A stretch of 64,000 bases of DNA from an uncultured Caulobacterales bacterium (GCA_938009235.1 CALLIK010000004.1:248001-312000); one strand, 5' to 3'. Numbered from the stretch's first letter, positions 36,713-46,410 are shown. The notes: generated from the sequence alone by a model not told the origin. Numbers and translations are program-made.

Positions 36713-37492
36713 ATGTTAAAAAATCAAGTTGTTGTAGTTACGGGCGCGTCTGGCGGCATTGGTCGCGGGCTTGCTGAAATGTTCATTGCCGAAGGTGCAA
36801 AAGTCGCGATTAGCGATTTGAAGCAGCCAGATCAGGTTGCTGCTGATATTGGCGCGAAGGCTTATGTTTGTGATGTCTCTGATGAGGCGTCTGTCAAATC
36901 ATTCATTTCGAATGTCGAATCTGATTTAGGTCCGATTGATGTTTATGTGTCTAATGCAGGCGTCGGTTCAGGTAATGGTCGCTACGTGGCGGGTGCAAGC
37001 AACGAAAGTTGGGAGCTCGCGTGGCAGGTCAATGTCATGGGCTCGGTTTACGCCGCGCGTGAACTTATGCCGCGTTGGGTCGAGAGACAATCTGGCCGAT
37101 TTGTGATCACGGCATCTGCAGCAGGCCTGTTGAACCAAATTGGAAGTGCCTCTTATTCATGTACCAAACATGCAGCGGTGAGTTTGGCTGAAAGCATTGC
37201 GATTGAGCACGGTGATGATGGGATTAAATCTCATTGTATTTGCCCGCAATATGTACGCTCAAATATGACCAAAGGCATGGCAATGGCTGAAGGGTCCCAA
37301 GACGGCCTCCTAGAGCCGAGTGATGTTGCGAATGCTCTAAAAGCTGCAATTGAGGCAGATGAGTTCTTTGTTTTTCCTCACCCTGTCGTAAAAAATTACT
37401 TCATCAATCGAGCCATGCATCCTGATGCCTACTTGTCGGGTCTGCGGAAGTTAAAGATAAAGGTCGGACAGGCGTTCGGGAATAAAGGATAG
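36713..37492 (+). CDS. Short-chain dehydrogenase/reductase
   Basis: 259-aa SDR: TGASGGIG for NAD(P) binding, SNAGVG, and the catalytic Ser-Tyr-Lys as TASAAGLL and YSCTK. An acidic ISDLKQ after the second strand suggests NAD(H). First gene of a five-nucleotide-or-less-spaced operon (SDR, SDR, kinase-like, acyl-CoA dehydrogenase). Probably oxidises a hydroxyacyl intermediate; substrate not deducible. Confidence 0.88.
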   Translation: MLKNQVVVVTGASGGIGRGLAEMFIAEGAKVAISDLKQPDQVAADIGAKAYVCDVSDEASVKSFISNVESDLGPIDVYVSNAGVGSGNGRYVAGASNESWELAWQVNVMGSVYAARELMPRWVERQSGRFVITASAAGLLNQIGSASYSCTKHAAVSLAESIAIEHGDDGIKSHCICPQYVRSNMTKGMAMAEGSQDGLLEPSDVANALKAAIEADEFFVFPHPVVKNYFINRAMHPDAYLSGLRKLKIKVGQAFGNKG

Positions 37493-37496
37493 AACT

Positions 37497-38258
37497 ATGA
37501 CAAAGAGATTTGACCTTTCGGGCCGTGTTGCCCTTGTTGCGGGTGCGTCACGAGGTATCGGAGAAGCCGTTGCACATGGATTAGCACAGCATGGCGCAAC
37601 AGTGATTTGCTCTAGCCGTAAACAGGGTGATTGCGAAAAAGTGGCAGAAGCGATCCGTGAAAATGGCGGTGAGGCGATTAGTGCTGAATTGCACCTCGGG
37701 GAACTGTCTCATCACGGCAAAGTCGTCGATATGATCGCAGAGAAATACGGACGTCTTGATATTTTGATCAATAATGGCGCGACAAACCCGTATATGGGGC
37801 CAGCGCATGAAGCGCCTGTCGGTGCCTATGACAAGACTTTCGATGTGAATGTTAAAGGCCCTTATTATCTTTCATCAGCCGCCATTCCTCTGATGTTGAA
37901 AAATGGCAAAGGCGCGATTGTAAATGTCGCTTCAATTGACGGTATTCAACCCGGTCAGGGCCGCGTGATTTATGGTATGACGAAAGCCGCTGTTATTTCC
38001 ATGACAAAGGGTATGGCCAAGGAATATGGTAATCATGGCATCCGCGTAAATGCGCTCTTGCCAGGATTCACTGATACTAAGTTGGCGTCAGCCCTCAAGA
38101 ATGCACCTGGCATTCAGAAATTTATGGACGCTAACCTTGCGATTTCTCGTATGGCTCAACCTGAAGAAATGGTGGGAGCTGTCCTTTATATGGTGAGTGA
38201 CGAAAGCAGCTACTTTACAGGTCAAGGCATGGTTGTGGATGCCGGAGCTATCATTTAA
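37497..38258 (+). CDS. Short-chain dehydrogenase/reductase
   Basis: 253-aa SDR with AGASRGIG, INNGAT and YGMTK. The basic residues after strand two (CSSRKQGD) point to NADP(H), unlike the preceding SDR. DHRS4-like enzymes share this look. The C-terminus SYFTGQGMVVDAGAII is classic. It lies 4 bp after the first SDR and 2 bp before the kinase-like gene. Confidence 0.9.
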   Translation: MTKRFDLSGRVALVAGASRGIGEAVAHGLAQHGATVICSSRKQGDCEKVAEAIRENGGEAISAELHLGELSHHGKVVDMIAEKYGRLDILINNGATNPYMGPAHEAPVGAYDKTFDVNVKGPYYLSSAAIPLMLKNGKGAIVNVASIDGIQPGQGRVIYGMTKAAVISMTKGMAKEYGNHGIRVNALLPGFTDTKLASALKNAPGIQKFMDANLAISRMAQPEEMVGAVLYMVSDESSYFTGQGMVVDAGAII

Positions 38259-38260
38259 TC

Positions 38261-39325
38261 ATGACGGCTAGTAATCCTACAATTAAGGTGAGGGACGGTG
38301 AATCCCTCGATATGTTGGCTGTTGACCCGCTCTTGAAGGCTGCGATTAAGGGCCTGACGGGAGAGGCTAAGGTCACGCAATACCCAAGTGGTGCCTCCAA
38401 TCTTACCTATGCTGTAGATTATCCCGACCGAAAGTTAGTCTTACGTCGCCCTCCATTTGGGAAAATCCCTCGGGGCGGGCACGACATGTTCCGCGAATAT
38501 AGAATTATGCGGGACCTAAAGCCTGTATTCCCTGCTGTTCCACCCGTACTCTATTATACGGATGACGAAAGTCATATCGGCAAAGAGTTCTATGTGATGG
38601 ACCGTGTTGAAGGCCATATTGTCCACGCTATTCCAGAAGACTGGAATTGGGGACCGGTTGAAAATCGCGCATTGTGCGAGAACTTTTTCTCCAAGCTATG
38701 TGATTTACATACGCTGGATGTTGAAGCCGCAGGTTTGTCCGATTTTGGTAAACCTGATGGATATGTTGAGCGCCAAATCACAGGCTGGAATCGTCGATGG
38801 AATAGAGTTCTGACTGATGATGTCCCGCATTATGAGGATATTCAGCAATGGCTTGAAGATAAAATGCCTGCGGACTCTGGCAAGGTCGGGGTTCTACATG
38901 GTGACTACAGGATTGATAATTGTATCCTTGATCCAAAAGACCCAACTCAAATTTCAGCGATCATTGATTGGGAAATTTCGGCGCTAGGGGACCCACTCAT
39001 GGATTTGGGCAACACACTTGCCTATTGGGTTCAAGCGGATGACCCTGTCCATATGAAGATGACTGTACGTCAACCGTGCATGAATTCTGGTATGATGACA
39101 CGTAAAGAGATCCTGAAATTTTACGCGGGTCGCACGGGCTCTAATGTGTCGGATATGACCTATTACTATGTCTATGGTATTTGGCGTCTTTGCGTCATCA
39201 TTCAACAAATTTACTTCCGCTATGTTAGCGGCGCGACACAAGATCAGCGGTTTAAAAACTATGGTCAAATGATCATGGCCTTGGCCGAGACTGCACGAGA
39301 AAAAATAAGAACAGGAGAAGTCTAA
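38261..39325 (+). CDS. APH-family kinase, ACAD10/11-kinase-like
   Basis: 354-aa phosphotransferase of the aminoglycoside-phosphotransferase fold, resembling the N-terminal kinase domain of ACAD10/ACAD11 and LvaA. Key parts: NLTYAVDYPDRKLVLRRPP (nucleotide loop/Lys), LHGDYRIDNCIL (catalytic Asp with Asn), IIDWEISALGDPLMDLG (metal Asp). In the human and levulinate pathways such kinases phosphorylate 4-hydroxyacyl-CoA. The adjacent acyl-CoA dehydrogenase (TAATG overlap at 39325) makes that chemistry likely here. Confidence 0.82.
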   Translation: MTASNPTIKVRDGESLDMLAVDPLLKAAIKGLTGEAKVTQYPSGASNLTYAVDYPDRKLVLRRPPFGKIPRGGHDMFREYRIMRDLKPVFPAVPPVLYYTDDESHIGKEFYVMDRVEGHIVHAIPEDWNWGPVENRALCENFFSKLCDLHTLDVEAAGLSDFGKPDGYVERQITGWNRRWNRVLTDDVPHYEDIQQWLEDKMPADSGKVGVLHGDYRIDNCILDPKDPTQISAIIDWEISALGDPLMDLGNTLAYWVQADDPVHMKMTVRQPCMNSGMMTRKEILKFYAGRTGSNVSDMTYYYVYGIWRLCVIIQQIYFRYVSGATQDQRFKNYGQMIMALAETAREKIRTGEV

Positions 39326-40587
39326 TGGGAAATATGGATTTAGGTCGCACGGACCGCGTAGAGAAATTATGTGATGCTGTTCGGGACATTGTTCGCAATG
39401 ATGTTTTGCCGATCGAAAATGAATGGCACATGGAAACTGAAAACGCTGAAGACCGTTGGAAACATACGCCGCGCCAAATGGAAATCCTCAATGGTTTGAA
39501 AGCCAAAGCACGCAAGCAAGACCTTTGGAACTTTTGGCTAACAAAGACGGGTCTTACGGCATCAGACAAAGGCTACGGCCTTTCTACGGTTGAGTATGCT
39601 TATCTCGCCGAAGAAATGGGTTGGTCCCATCTTGCTCCAGAAGTTTTTAACTGCTCTGCACCTGATACAGGCAACATGGAAGTCTTCGAGAAATACGGCA
39701 CTGATGAGCATAAGGAACGTTGGTTGAAGCCAATGCTAGAGGGCGTAGTTCGCTCGGCTTATCTGATGACCGAACCTGATGTGGCGTCATCTGACGCAAC
39801 GAACTTAGATTTCTCAGCTGTCAAAGAGGGCGATGAGTGGGTCTTCAATGGCGAAAAATACTGGTCCTCAGGGGCAGGTGATAGCCGCACAAAAGTTTAC
39901 ATCCTTATGGCGCGGACTGCGCCGCGTGATGGAGAAGCTGGTCGTCATCAACAACATTCTATGTTCGTAGTTCCAGCTGATACGCCAGGTATCACAAAGG
40001 TTCGTGCGATGAAGGTGTTCGGTCATGATGATGCACCGCATGGTCATTTACATATGCGGTTTGAGAATGTGCGCGTACCAGCTGACGCGCTTTTGATCGG
40101 TGAAGGGCGTGGATTTGAAGTCAGCCAAGGCCGTCTTGGACCTGGTCGTATTCACCATTGTATGCGCGCTGTTGGTCAAGCCGAGCGCGCTATGGAGCTC
40201 ATGTGTAAACGTGCAGTTTCGCGTACGGCCTTTGGTCGTCCATTGGCGAAATTGGGTGCCAATTATGACATCATCGCGGACTGTCGTATTCAGATCGAGC
40301 AAACACGTTTGCTTTGCTTGAAGGCAGCTTGGATGATGGATCAAGGTGATCCACGTGCCGCAGCGCCTTGGATTTCACAGATCAAAGTTTCTGCGCCAAA
40401 TATGGCCTTGAAGGTTATTGACGAAGCTATGCAAATGTTTGGCGGTACAGGCGTTAGTCAAGATACGCCACTTGCTGGTATGTATGCTGGCATGCGTACA
40501 TTACGCTTTGCTGATGGCCCAGATGCTGTTCATCGTATGCAGGTCGCACGTAAAGAACTTCGGTCCTACACAAATCAGAAGGTCTAA
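39325..40587 (+). CDS. Acyl-CoA dehydrogenase, ACAD10/11-like
   Basis: 420-aa FAD flavoprotein. MTEPDVASSDATNL and WVFNGEKYWSSGAG belong to the flavin-binding middle domain; QMFGGTGVSQDTPLA and the final MRTLRFADGPDAVH come from the C-terminal helical domain. This last phrase, with DGPDAVH rather than a catalytic Glu in the usual spot, matches ACAD10/11-type members, which eliminate phosphate from 4-phosphoacyl-CoA. Its ATG shares a base with the kinase stop. Confidence 0.85.
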   Translation: MGNMDLGRTDRVEKLCDAVRDIVRNDVLPIENEWHMETENAEDRWKHTPRQMEILNGLKAKARKQDLWNFWLTKTGLTASDKGYGLSTVEYAYLAEEMGWSHLAPEVFNCSAPDTGNMEVFEKYGTDEHKERWLKPMLEGVVRSAYLMTEPDVASSDATNLDFSAVKEGDEWVFNGEKYWSSGAGDSRTKVYILMARTAPRDGEAGRHQQHSMFVVPADTPGITKVRAMKVFGHDDAPHGHLHMRFENVRVPADALLIGEGRGFEVSQGRLGPGRIHHCMRAVGQAERAMELMCKRAVSRTAFGRPLAKLGANYDIIADCRIQIEQTRLLCLKAAWMMDQGDPRAAAPWISQIKVSAPNMALKVIDEAMQMFGGTGVSQDTPLAGMYAGMRTLRFADGPDAVHRMQVARKELRSYTNQKV

Positions 40588-40619
40588 TTTACCTAAATGC
40601 CTAACCTAAAAATTATATC

Positions 40620-40651
40620 GGGGGGCGCTTTCAATATTGAGAGCGTCCCCC
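40620..40651. terminator. Strong hairpin after the acyl-CoA dehydrogenase operon
   Basis: 13-bp stem (40620-40632 with 40639-40651, two G-U pairs, outer run of G pairing with C), 6-nt loop AATATT. No T-tract follows on the plus strand, so termination may be Rho-assisted, or the hairpin may stabilise the upstream mRNA. It lies 33 bp after the stop codon. The rest of the 189-bp gap to yajQ shows nothing else. Confidence 0.55.
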
Positions 40652-40776
40652 GTGTTGCTTAACCCATAAATAGATGTTGGAATATGGCTCTACGGGCGTT
40701 TTGATGGCTCAAAGCTTGAAAGATAGGAACGCCGAGGTCATAGAGCAGTCGTAACTTATTACCTGCGGAGTTTAAC

Positions 40777-41262
40777 ATGCCTTCATTCGATATCGTGTCA
40801 GAAGTTGATATGTCTGAAGTTGACAATGCCGTGCAGAATGTAACGCGTGAAATTTCAACGCGGTATGATTTCAAAGGTTCAAACTCTTCAGTTGAAGTCA
40901 AAGACGGCGGACTGACAGTTTTGGCTGATGACGAGTTGAAACTGAAACAAGTTCAAGAAATTCTGAGAGGTAATCTTTCAAAGCGCGGCATCGAGCCAGG
41001 GCAACTTGATTACGGCAATGAAGAAAAAGCCACAGGCATGAGTGTTCGTCAGCGTATTACCGTTAAAGCGGGAATCGAAAAAGAGATGGGCAAAAAAATT
41101 GTCAAATCTATCAAAGCTGAAAAGCTAAAAGTCCAAGTTGCTATTCAAGGGGAAGAGTTACGAGTGACAGGCAAGAAGCGTGACGACCTTCAAGCCGTCA
41201 TGCAATTTGTAAAAGACATGGGCCTAGAACAGCCTGTGCAGTTCAAGAACTTCCGCGATTAG
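40777..41262 (+). CDS. yajQ: YajQ family nucleotide-binding protein
   Basis: 161-aa UPF0234/YajQ protein with two ferredoxin-like repeats: MPSFDIVSEVDMSEVDNAV and STRYDFKGS at the start, KRGIEPGQLDYG in the middle, GKKIVKSIKAEKLKVQVAIQG and GKKRDDLQAVMQFVK at the end. Members bind nucleotides, and a Xanthomonas homologue is a cyclic-di-GMP effector. A standalone gene; its 3' end overlaps the convergent amidohydrolase by 4 nt. Confidence 0.95.
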   Translation: MPSFDIVSEVDMSEVDNAVQNVTREISTRYDFKGSNSSVEVKDGGLTVLADDELKLKQVQEILRGNLSKRGIEPGQLDYGNEEKATGMSVRQRITVKAGIEKEMGKKIVKSIKAEKLKVQVAIQGEELRVTGKKRDDLQAVMQFVKDMGLEQPVQFKNFRD

Positions 41263-42986
41263 CGACCATCGAAGGCTAACCTACCGTCAACCATTGTGAC
41301 AATTGGTTTGGCCTTTAATACGTCTGGACCTGGAGCGATCATGATATCTGTATCGAAAATAGTAATGTCTGCCTTTTTACCAACCTCGATAGTCCCAACT
41401 TCATTTTCCTGAAATGCGGCGTGAGCCGGCCAGAGTGTGAACATTTTCAAAGCTTCTTGCGGCGTCACTTTTTGAGCAGGATTCCAATCCTCATTACTAA
41501 ACCCTTTGAGGTCTTTTCTCTGGGTAGCCGCGTAAAATTCTATTCGTGGATCTCCAATTTCGACAGGGGCATCCGAGCCACCTGCGATCATTGCACCACT
41601 GTCTATCAGCGCGCGCCATGCATAAGCGCCTTCAAGTCTGTCTTTACCTAAGCGGTCAGGTGCGAAATGTAAGTCGCCAATGGCATGACTAGGCTGCATG
41701 GAAGGGATCACGCCTAGCTCAACAAAACGCGGGATGTCACTGGGTTCAATGATTTGAGAATGCTCGATACGCCAACGTGGGTTTTTTTCCGTTCGTTGAG
41801 CCGCAGGCACTCTTTTAAAAGCCGCCTCGTACCAATCCAATATCACCTTATTGGCGCGGTCTCCGATTGCATGCGTATTGATTTGAGTGCCATTACGTAG
41901 CGCAGCATCAAAGATTGCTTGAGCTTGTTCTTCCTTGAGTAACATCAACCCAGAGTTTTTCTCGTCATCGGAGTAGGGTGCCAAGAGAGCCGCTCCACGG
42001 GAACCAAGGGCCCCGTCTGCATATAGTTTTATCGCGCGTGTTGTGACGAGTGGATTGTCTTCATGACGCATTTTGTCGACTCTGGAGAAAGTTTCCTCCG
42101 TCTTCGCTGGGAATAAATCGATTGAGTTATAAACGCGAATTTTCAGTTTGCCGTTCCGCGCAAGTTTGTTCAACAATTGAATATCGGCTGGATCGACGGA
42201 CATTGAATGAATATTTGTCCAACCCCTTGCAGCGTAGAGTTCAGCGCCTTTGATATAGGCCTCTCTTTTTCGGTCCTGGGTTAATTCAGGCATGAGTGAT
42301 TCCGTAAGACCACTCGCATTATCGATGAGCATACCCGTCGCAAGGCCTTCGCTGTCGCGATTGATTGCGCCGCCGAATGGGTTTTTGGTTTCATCGGTGA
42401 TATTTACCGCGTCTAAAGTCATGGTATTCACCACAATCGCGTGTCCGTCAGCGCGTTCAAGAATAACTGGATGTTCCGTGGTGATCTCATCTAAGTCATC
42501 ACGGGTTGGGAAACGGTTTTCGGGCCAATGTGTTTCAATCCAGCCTCGACCGTAAATGGCCTCACCCTTTGGAGTCTTAGCAGCGGCTGTTTTTAGTCTT
42601 GACTGTAAGTCTTTGATGGAAGCTGTACCTTCAAGGTTCAGCGTCATCTCTCGAAGGCCTATACCCAGAAGATGTCCATGTGCATCCGTAAAACCCGGGT
42701 AAGCCGCTGCGTTTTTGAGGTTTATAGTCTGCGAGCTTGCTCCCGCTGCCTCCGTACACCAATTTCCAGTGTCTGCGCCTACATAGGTCACGACACCTTT
42801 GCGTATAGCCACGGCTTCTACTACGGGGGCGCTATCATTCGCCGTGTAAATTGGGCCGCCCGAGATACACCACGCTCTTGCGAAGTTGCCCGTGGAATCT
42901 GCCGTGTTTTTTGTACTGTCTGCCTGACAGCCGAATAAGGCCGCCGTAGAGACGAGAGAGAGTAGAGCTAACTTATAAGACTTCAT
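41259..42986 (-). CDS. YtcJ-type amidohydrolase, lipoprotein (paralogue)
   Basis: 575 aa. MKSYKLALLSLVSTAALFGCQ has a lipobox. Metal motifs are GFTDAHGHLLGIG (HxH), IKLYADGALGSRG, THAIGDRANK, RIEHSQII and GSDAPVE. The architecture equals the enzyme at 17492-19162, but the two are clearly diverged, so they are paralogues with probably different substrates. Exported hydrolase; convergent with yajQ. Confidence 0.86.
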   Translation of the reverse strand: MKSYKLALLSLVSTAALFGCQADSTKNTADSTGNFARAWCISGGPIYTANDSAPVVEAVAIRKGVVTYVGADTGNWCTEAAGASSQTINLKNAAAYPGFTDAHGHLLGIGLREMTLNLEGTASIKDLQSRLKTAAAKTPKGEAIYGRGWIETHWPENRFPTRDDLDEITTEHPVILERADGHAIVVNTMTLDAVNITDETKNPFGGAINRDSEGLATGMLIDNASGLTESLMPELTQDRKREAYIKGAELYAARGWTNIHSMSVDPADIQLLNKLARNGKLKIRVYNSIDLFPAKTEETFSRVDKMRHEDNPLVTTRAIKLYADGALGSRGAALLAPYSDDEKNSGLMLLKEEQAQAIFDAALRNGTQINTHAIGDRANKVILDWYEAAFKRVPAAQRTEKNPRWRIEHSQIIEPSDIPRFVELGVIPSMQPSHAIGDLHFAPDRLGKDRLEGAYAWRALIDSGAMIAGGSDAPVEIGDPRIEFYAATQRKDLKGFSNEDWNPAQKVTPQEALKMFTLWPAHAAFQENEVGTIEVGKKADITIFDTDIMIAPGPDVLKAKPIVTMVDGRLAFDGR

Positions 42987-43025
42987 GACAACCTTCTTTT
43001 AGAAGGTCTATGCCGCAGTTAAGGG

Positions 43026-45089
43026 TTAGGCCGCAAGCTCTGAGGTTGTTTGCTGAGAAAAAACCCGATCTAAAGCTCCCAAAACATCAATCAACTTGAC
43101 GGGCTTGGCTAAGGCATCATCCATTCCGATGTTTTTACAAAGCCTACGCTGCTGATATTGCGGGTCGGCGGTTAGCGCAATAATTGGAATGTCTGTGTAG
43201 GACTTCTGCCCTCCGCGAATAGCGAGTGTCGCTTCAATTCCGTCCATTACAGGCATGTGAATGTCCATTAGGATAACATCGAACTGCGCATTTTCACTCT
43301 CGGCCTTATCGAGCGCGGCAATCGCTTCGACACCATTTTCTGCAACTTCAATGTTTTTGACCATTGAGCCCAGCAACGATGTTACGACCATGTGATTGGT
43401 CGCATTGTCGTCGACAACAAGAATGTTGAGTCTCTCATAGTCAGATTCAAGAGGAGCCGCATCTTCTAGCATTTTCTCTACAAGACTGCTGCTTGTCTCG
43501 CGTCTTCTGTCATCTTCTCTGCGATCAGCCTGTATAGGTAAGGTGAGGGCCATTATAGTGCCAGTACCTAAGGCTGATTTTACAGATATGCGGCCTCCCA
43601 TTAATTCAATGACTTGTTTTGTAATGCTCATCCCGAGGCCTGTGCCGCCAAACCGTCCAGAAATGCTGCCGTCAGCTTGTGTGTAGGCTTCGAAAAGATT
43701 GGATAGCTGCACTTCATTCATGCCTATTCCTGTGTCCTTCACCACGACTACGAGGTTGTTCTTTCCACTTTTTTCTAAGGTTGTTAGAAGTATTTGTATC
43801 TTGCCTGCGGGAGAGAACTTAACGGCATTTGAGACTAAGTTATTGAGGCACTGCTCATACCTATGACTATCAAATATAATCGTTTTAGGAACGCTTTCGT
43901 CGATACGACACCTTAAATCGATACCCGTTTCAACAGCTTTTTGCTCCCAAAGTGCGCAGACGGATTCGACTGAATCACGGGGTGATGATGCCTCTGGCGC
44001 GAGCTGAATTTTAGCTTCAGCTAGTTTCGTATGCTCCAAGCTTTCATCTACAATTCTCACAATTTTCTCAGCAGAAGATTGGATGAGTTCCAGTTTAGGC
44101 GAAATTTCAGGATCACCATTGTGATGAATTAGGGCGTCCGCAATGCCAACCACAGCATTCATTGGAGTTCGAATTTCATGTGATAGTCTACCCAAGAACG
44201 CGTTCTTCGCGCTCAAAGCTTTTTCTGAATGCTCAATGGCTTTTCGTAAGTCGTCTTGAATACGCAACTGCGATGTGACTTCTGTGTAGAAGAAAATATA
44301 ATCTGTAATTTTACCAGATTCAGATATTTGCGGTGTAGCCTGTGTTTTGACCCAAATATTTTCAGCACTGGCATTCATCATGCGAAATGTGCCTGACCAA
44401 GGTTCTTTAGTTCGGTAGGCCGTTAACCAAGTGGACTTCATTTTTTTATAATCATCTGGATGAACTATATCTCCCATACTTTGATTCACGAATTGATCGC
44501 CAATTGAATCTACTCGACCTCGTGTTTTCAAACTTTCATTAAATCCAAATTTTTGAGTTTCTAAATTGAATATTGTGTAGCCTGAATTTGTACTATCGAG
44601 GGCAACATTTAGCGCTTGTTTTTCAATGAAGCTTTGCGTCACGTCTCTGCAACTCAACATAAAGTATCCGTCCATCTCCAGATCTTGTCTGAATTGGACG
44701 CGGCGCCCTGATGGGGTTAGGAAATCCATGGACCGTGGTTCCGTTTCCATAGGGGATACAGCCTTAGTGAACTTCGTTTTGACAAGTTCAATAAATGTGG
44801 CTGTATCACCTGGACCAAAATCCCCGCGCTCCGCCATAAGTTCTGCAATTGAAAGAATGCTGGCACCTGTAAGGTTAGTCTCTTTATGCAGTTCTAGTGT
44901 CTCGACAATACTCTTGTCGTAGAAAACAATGTTCAAGCTAGAATCGACAACCAATGTCGCCATGCCGCTAAGACGGCTCAATCGTGACATCCATTCGAAT
45001 TGCAAACTTTGCAAGCTAGAGAGAGGTATGTTTAGATTGGGGTTTGTGTCTGGTGTAATGGATGTCAATTCAAAGGCCCCTATAAGCAT
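43026..45089 (-). CDS. Hybrid sensor histidine kinase (PAS-PAS-HisKA-HATPase-REC)
   Basis: 687 aa, no TM helices, so a cytosolic sensor. Two PAS-like domains (about 35-150 and 155-280; the second has the typical VHPDDYKKMKSTW and a PAC-like tail), a short coiled linker, HisKA with SHEIRTPMNAV (phospho-His near 306), HATPase with NLVSNAVKFS, DTGIGM and GRFGGTGLGM, and a C-terminal receiver with LVVDDNATN, VILMDIHMPVMDG (phospho-Asp) and the LAKPVKL Lys. It lacks an Hpt domain and a partner regulator, so it should pass phosphate elsewhere. Ligand unknown. Confidence 0.92.
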   Translation of the reverse strand: MLIGAFELTSITPDTNPNLNIPLSSLQSLQFEWMSRLSRLSGMATLVVDSSLNIVFYDKSIVETLELHKETNLTGASILSIAELMAERGDFGPGDTATFIELVKTKFTKAVSPMETEPRSMDFLTPSGRRVQFRQDLEMDGYFMLSCRDVTQSFIEKQALNVALDSTNSGYTIFNLETQKFGFNESLKTRGRVDSIGDQFVNQSMGDIVHPDDYKKMKSTWLTAYRTKEPWSGTFRMMNASAENIWVKTQATPQISESGKITDYIFFYTEVTSQLRIQDDLRKAIEHSEKALSAKNAFLGRLSHEIRTPMNAVVGIADALIHHNGDPEISPKLELIQSSAEKIVRIVDESLEHTKLAEAKIQLAPEASSPRDSVESVCALWEQKAVETGIDLRCRIDESVPKTIIFDSHRYEQCLNNLVSNAVKFSPAGKIQILLTTLEKSGKNNLVVVVKDTGIGMNEVQLSNLFEAYTQADGSISGRFGGTGLGMSITKQVIELMGGRISVKSALGTGTIMALTLPIQADRREDDRRRETSSSLVEKMLEDAAPLESDYERLNILVVDDNATNHMVVTSLLGSMVKNIEVAENGVEAIAALDKAESENAQFDVILMDIHMPVMDGIEATLAIRGGQKSYTDIPIIALTADPQYQQRRLCKNIGMDDALAKPVKLIDVLGALDRVFSQQTTSELAA

Positions 45090-45171
45090 ATTTCAATGCT
45101 TTATTAATCACACAAAAGCGAAAATCTGGTTAAATGAAATCATTTTTCTAGAATAAAGGTCTATTTTTACG

Positions 45172-45995
45172 ACAGATCGTAAAGTGAACAGCTATGTGAA
45201 AGGCCCAACGGGTACGCTCGCAGGGACCAACAAATTTGGCGGTATTAGATGGCGTGAGCAATATACGCCGTTTGGTGAAGAACTTAGACCGTCGACTGGA
45301 ATGATGATCTCGATGGCTTCACGGGCCATATCAAAGACAGCGCTACGGGCCTGAACTATATGCAGGCGCGTTATTATGATCCGGTGATTGGACGGTTCTT
45401 GAGCATTGACCCCCAGACAATGCTCTCACAAAATCTAGACCCAAGATTCTTTAATAGATACGCATATACATTCAACGACCCTATAAATTGGACAGACCCA
45501 AATGGTGAATGTCCTTGGTGTGCTGTGATTGCAGTAATCTATGTTGCCGATAAAATTTATGGTGCTTATGACGCCGCCCAAACAGCTAAAGGTATTGCAG
45601 ACGGTTCAATAGACCCAGTTGATGCAGCTGTTGAGCAGGGTGCTAGTCAACTTGGTGGTCTGATTGCAGGGCCTATTGGTCGTCAAGTCGGTAAAAGAGG
45701 CGCAAGAGTTGGAAAGACAATTAAACCTGACGGTAGTTCAAAAGCTAGCGATATAGCGGCCAAAGCTGAGGAAGTTGGTTTTACTCCTTCGCAAACGAAA
45801 AACGGCCCTCTGAAATTTAAGGATGAAAATGGAGTTGATCGTGTAACTATTAAAAGCGGCAGTGATAGAGCGCCAGGAAGCTCTGGGTCTCACGTCGAAT
45901 TGAAAGACTCCAATGGACAAAGAGTTAGTCCTTCGGGGGACCCTGTTACACGTAAGAGTCCTGAAAATCACACTCCAATTATTGAGGATAGATAA
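45172..45995 (+). pseudogene. Frameshifted RHS 3' remnant carrying a toxin tip
   Basis: End of an RHS-repeat polymorphic toxin with no 5' part. Frame 1 (from about 45172) reads VNSYVKGPTGTLAG and YTPFGEELRPSTG, then is broken at 45300 by a missing base; the next frame continues NDDLDGFTGH and MQARYYDPVIGRFLSIDP, the RHS core end, then DPNGECPWC at the usual cleavage site. Downstream are a Gly/Ala-rich hydrophobic linker and a 90-residue toxin tip (SDIAAKAEEVGF to SPENHTPIIEDR). From ATG 45360 a 211-aa protein could still be made. Homologous to the tip at 46411. Base composition is AT-richer than neighbours. Confidence 0.82.
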
Positions 45996-45997
45996 CC

Positions 45998-46393
45998 ATG
46001 AAACCTTATTACGAACTATCTATATTAGACTGTCTTTACCTAGAAGACTCATATGTTCTTGGGGTTGAAGCTGACAAAACGAGTGCCATTTTCACAGTTG
46101 AATTTGTGCTAACAGAAAAGCATTCAGGTTATCTATTACCCAAAAAAGGGCAACAATATTGCTACAAAAAAGGTAAGTTGAAATTTGAAGATTGCGAAGC
46201 AGTGAGTTGGGCAAAAGTCAATCATGTTCGTAATATTGATAAGAATCTTGAGATAGATATGGGCAATATTGACGTATTTACCTTCGATGAAAATAAATAC
46301 TTTCTCTCTGGGGATTGGGGTGAAATTGAGATTATTAGTGAGAACGTGTCGTTAGATTTTTGTGTGGAAGTTAATGAAAAAGGGTCAGATTAG
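45998..46393 (+). CDS. Candidate immunity protein 1
   Basis: 131 aa beginning 2 bp after the RHS tip stop, the classic position of an RHS immunity gene. ILDCLYLEDSYVLGVE and FVLTEKHSGYLLPKKGQQYC look like an acidic, small, cytosolic binding protein; I have no named family. AT-rich coding DNA. If the tip domain is no longer made as a full toxin, this gene may persist to protect against neighbours carrying the same tip (inference). Confidence 0.7.
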   Translation: MKPYYELSILDCLYLEDSYVLGVEADKTSAIFTVEFVLTEKHSGYLLPKKGQQYCYKKGKLKFEDCEAVSWAKVNHVRNIDKNLEIDMGNIDVFTFDENKYFLSGDWGEIEIISENVSLDFCVEVNEKGSD

Positions 46394-46410
46394 TTGTATA
46401 GCAAGATAAA
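46376..46410 (+). repeat. Imperfect direct repeat, left copy
   Basis: GGGTCAGA ... AGCAAGATAAA at 46376-46410, spanning the end of immunity gene 1 and the point where the second cassette begins. The right copy is at 47204-47237, just past immunity gene 2. The last 11 nt are identical and the flanking bases mostly so. Confidence 0.6.

Noticed and set aside
40620..40651. Rho-independent terminator of the classical type
   Set aside because: Hairpin is strong but no T-tract follows on either side; kept only as a hairpin of uncertain role.
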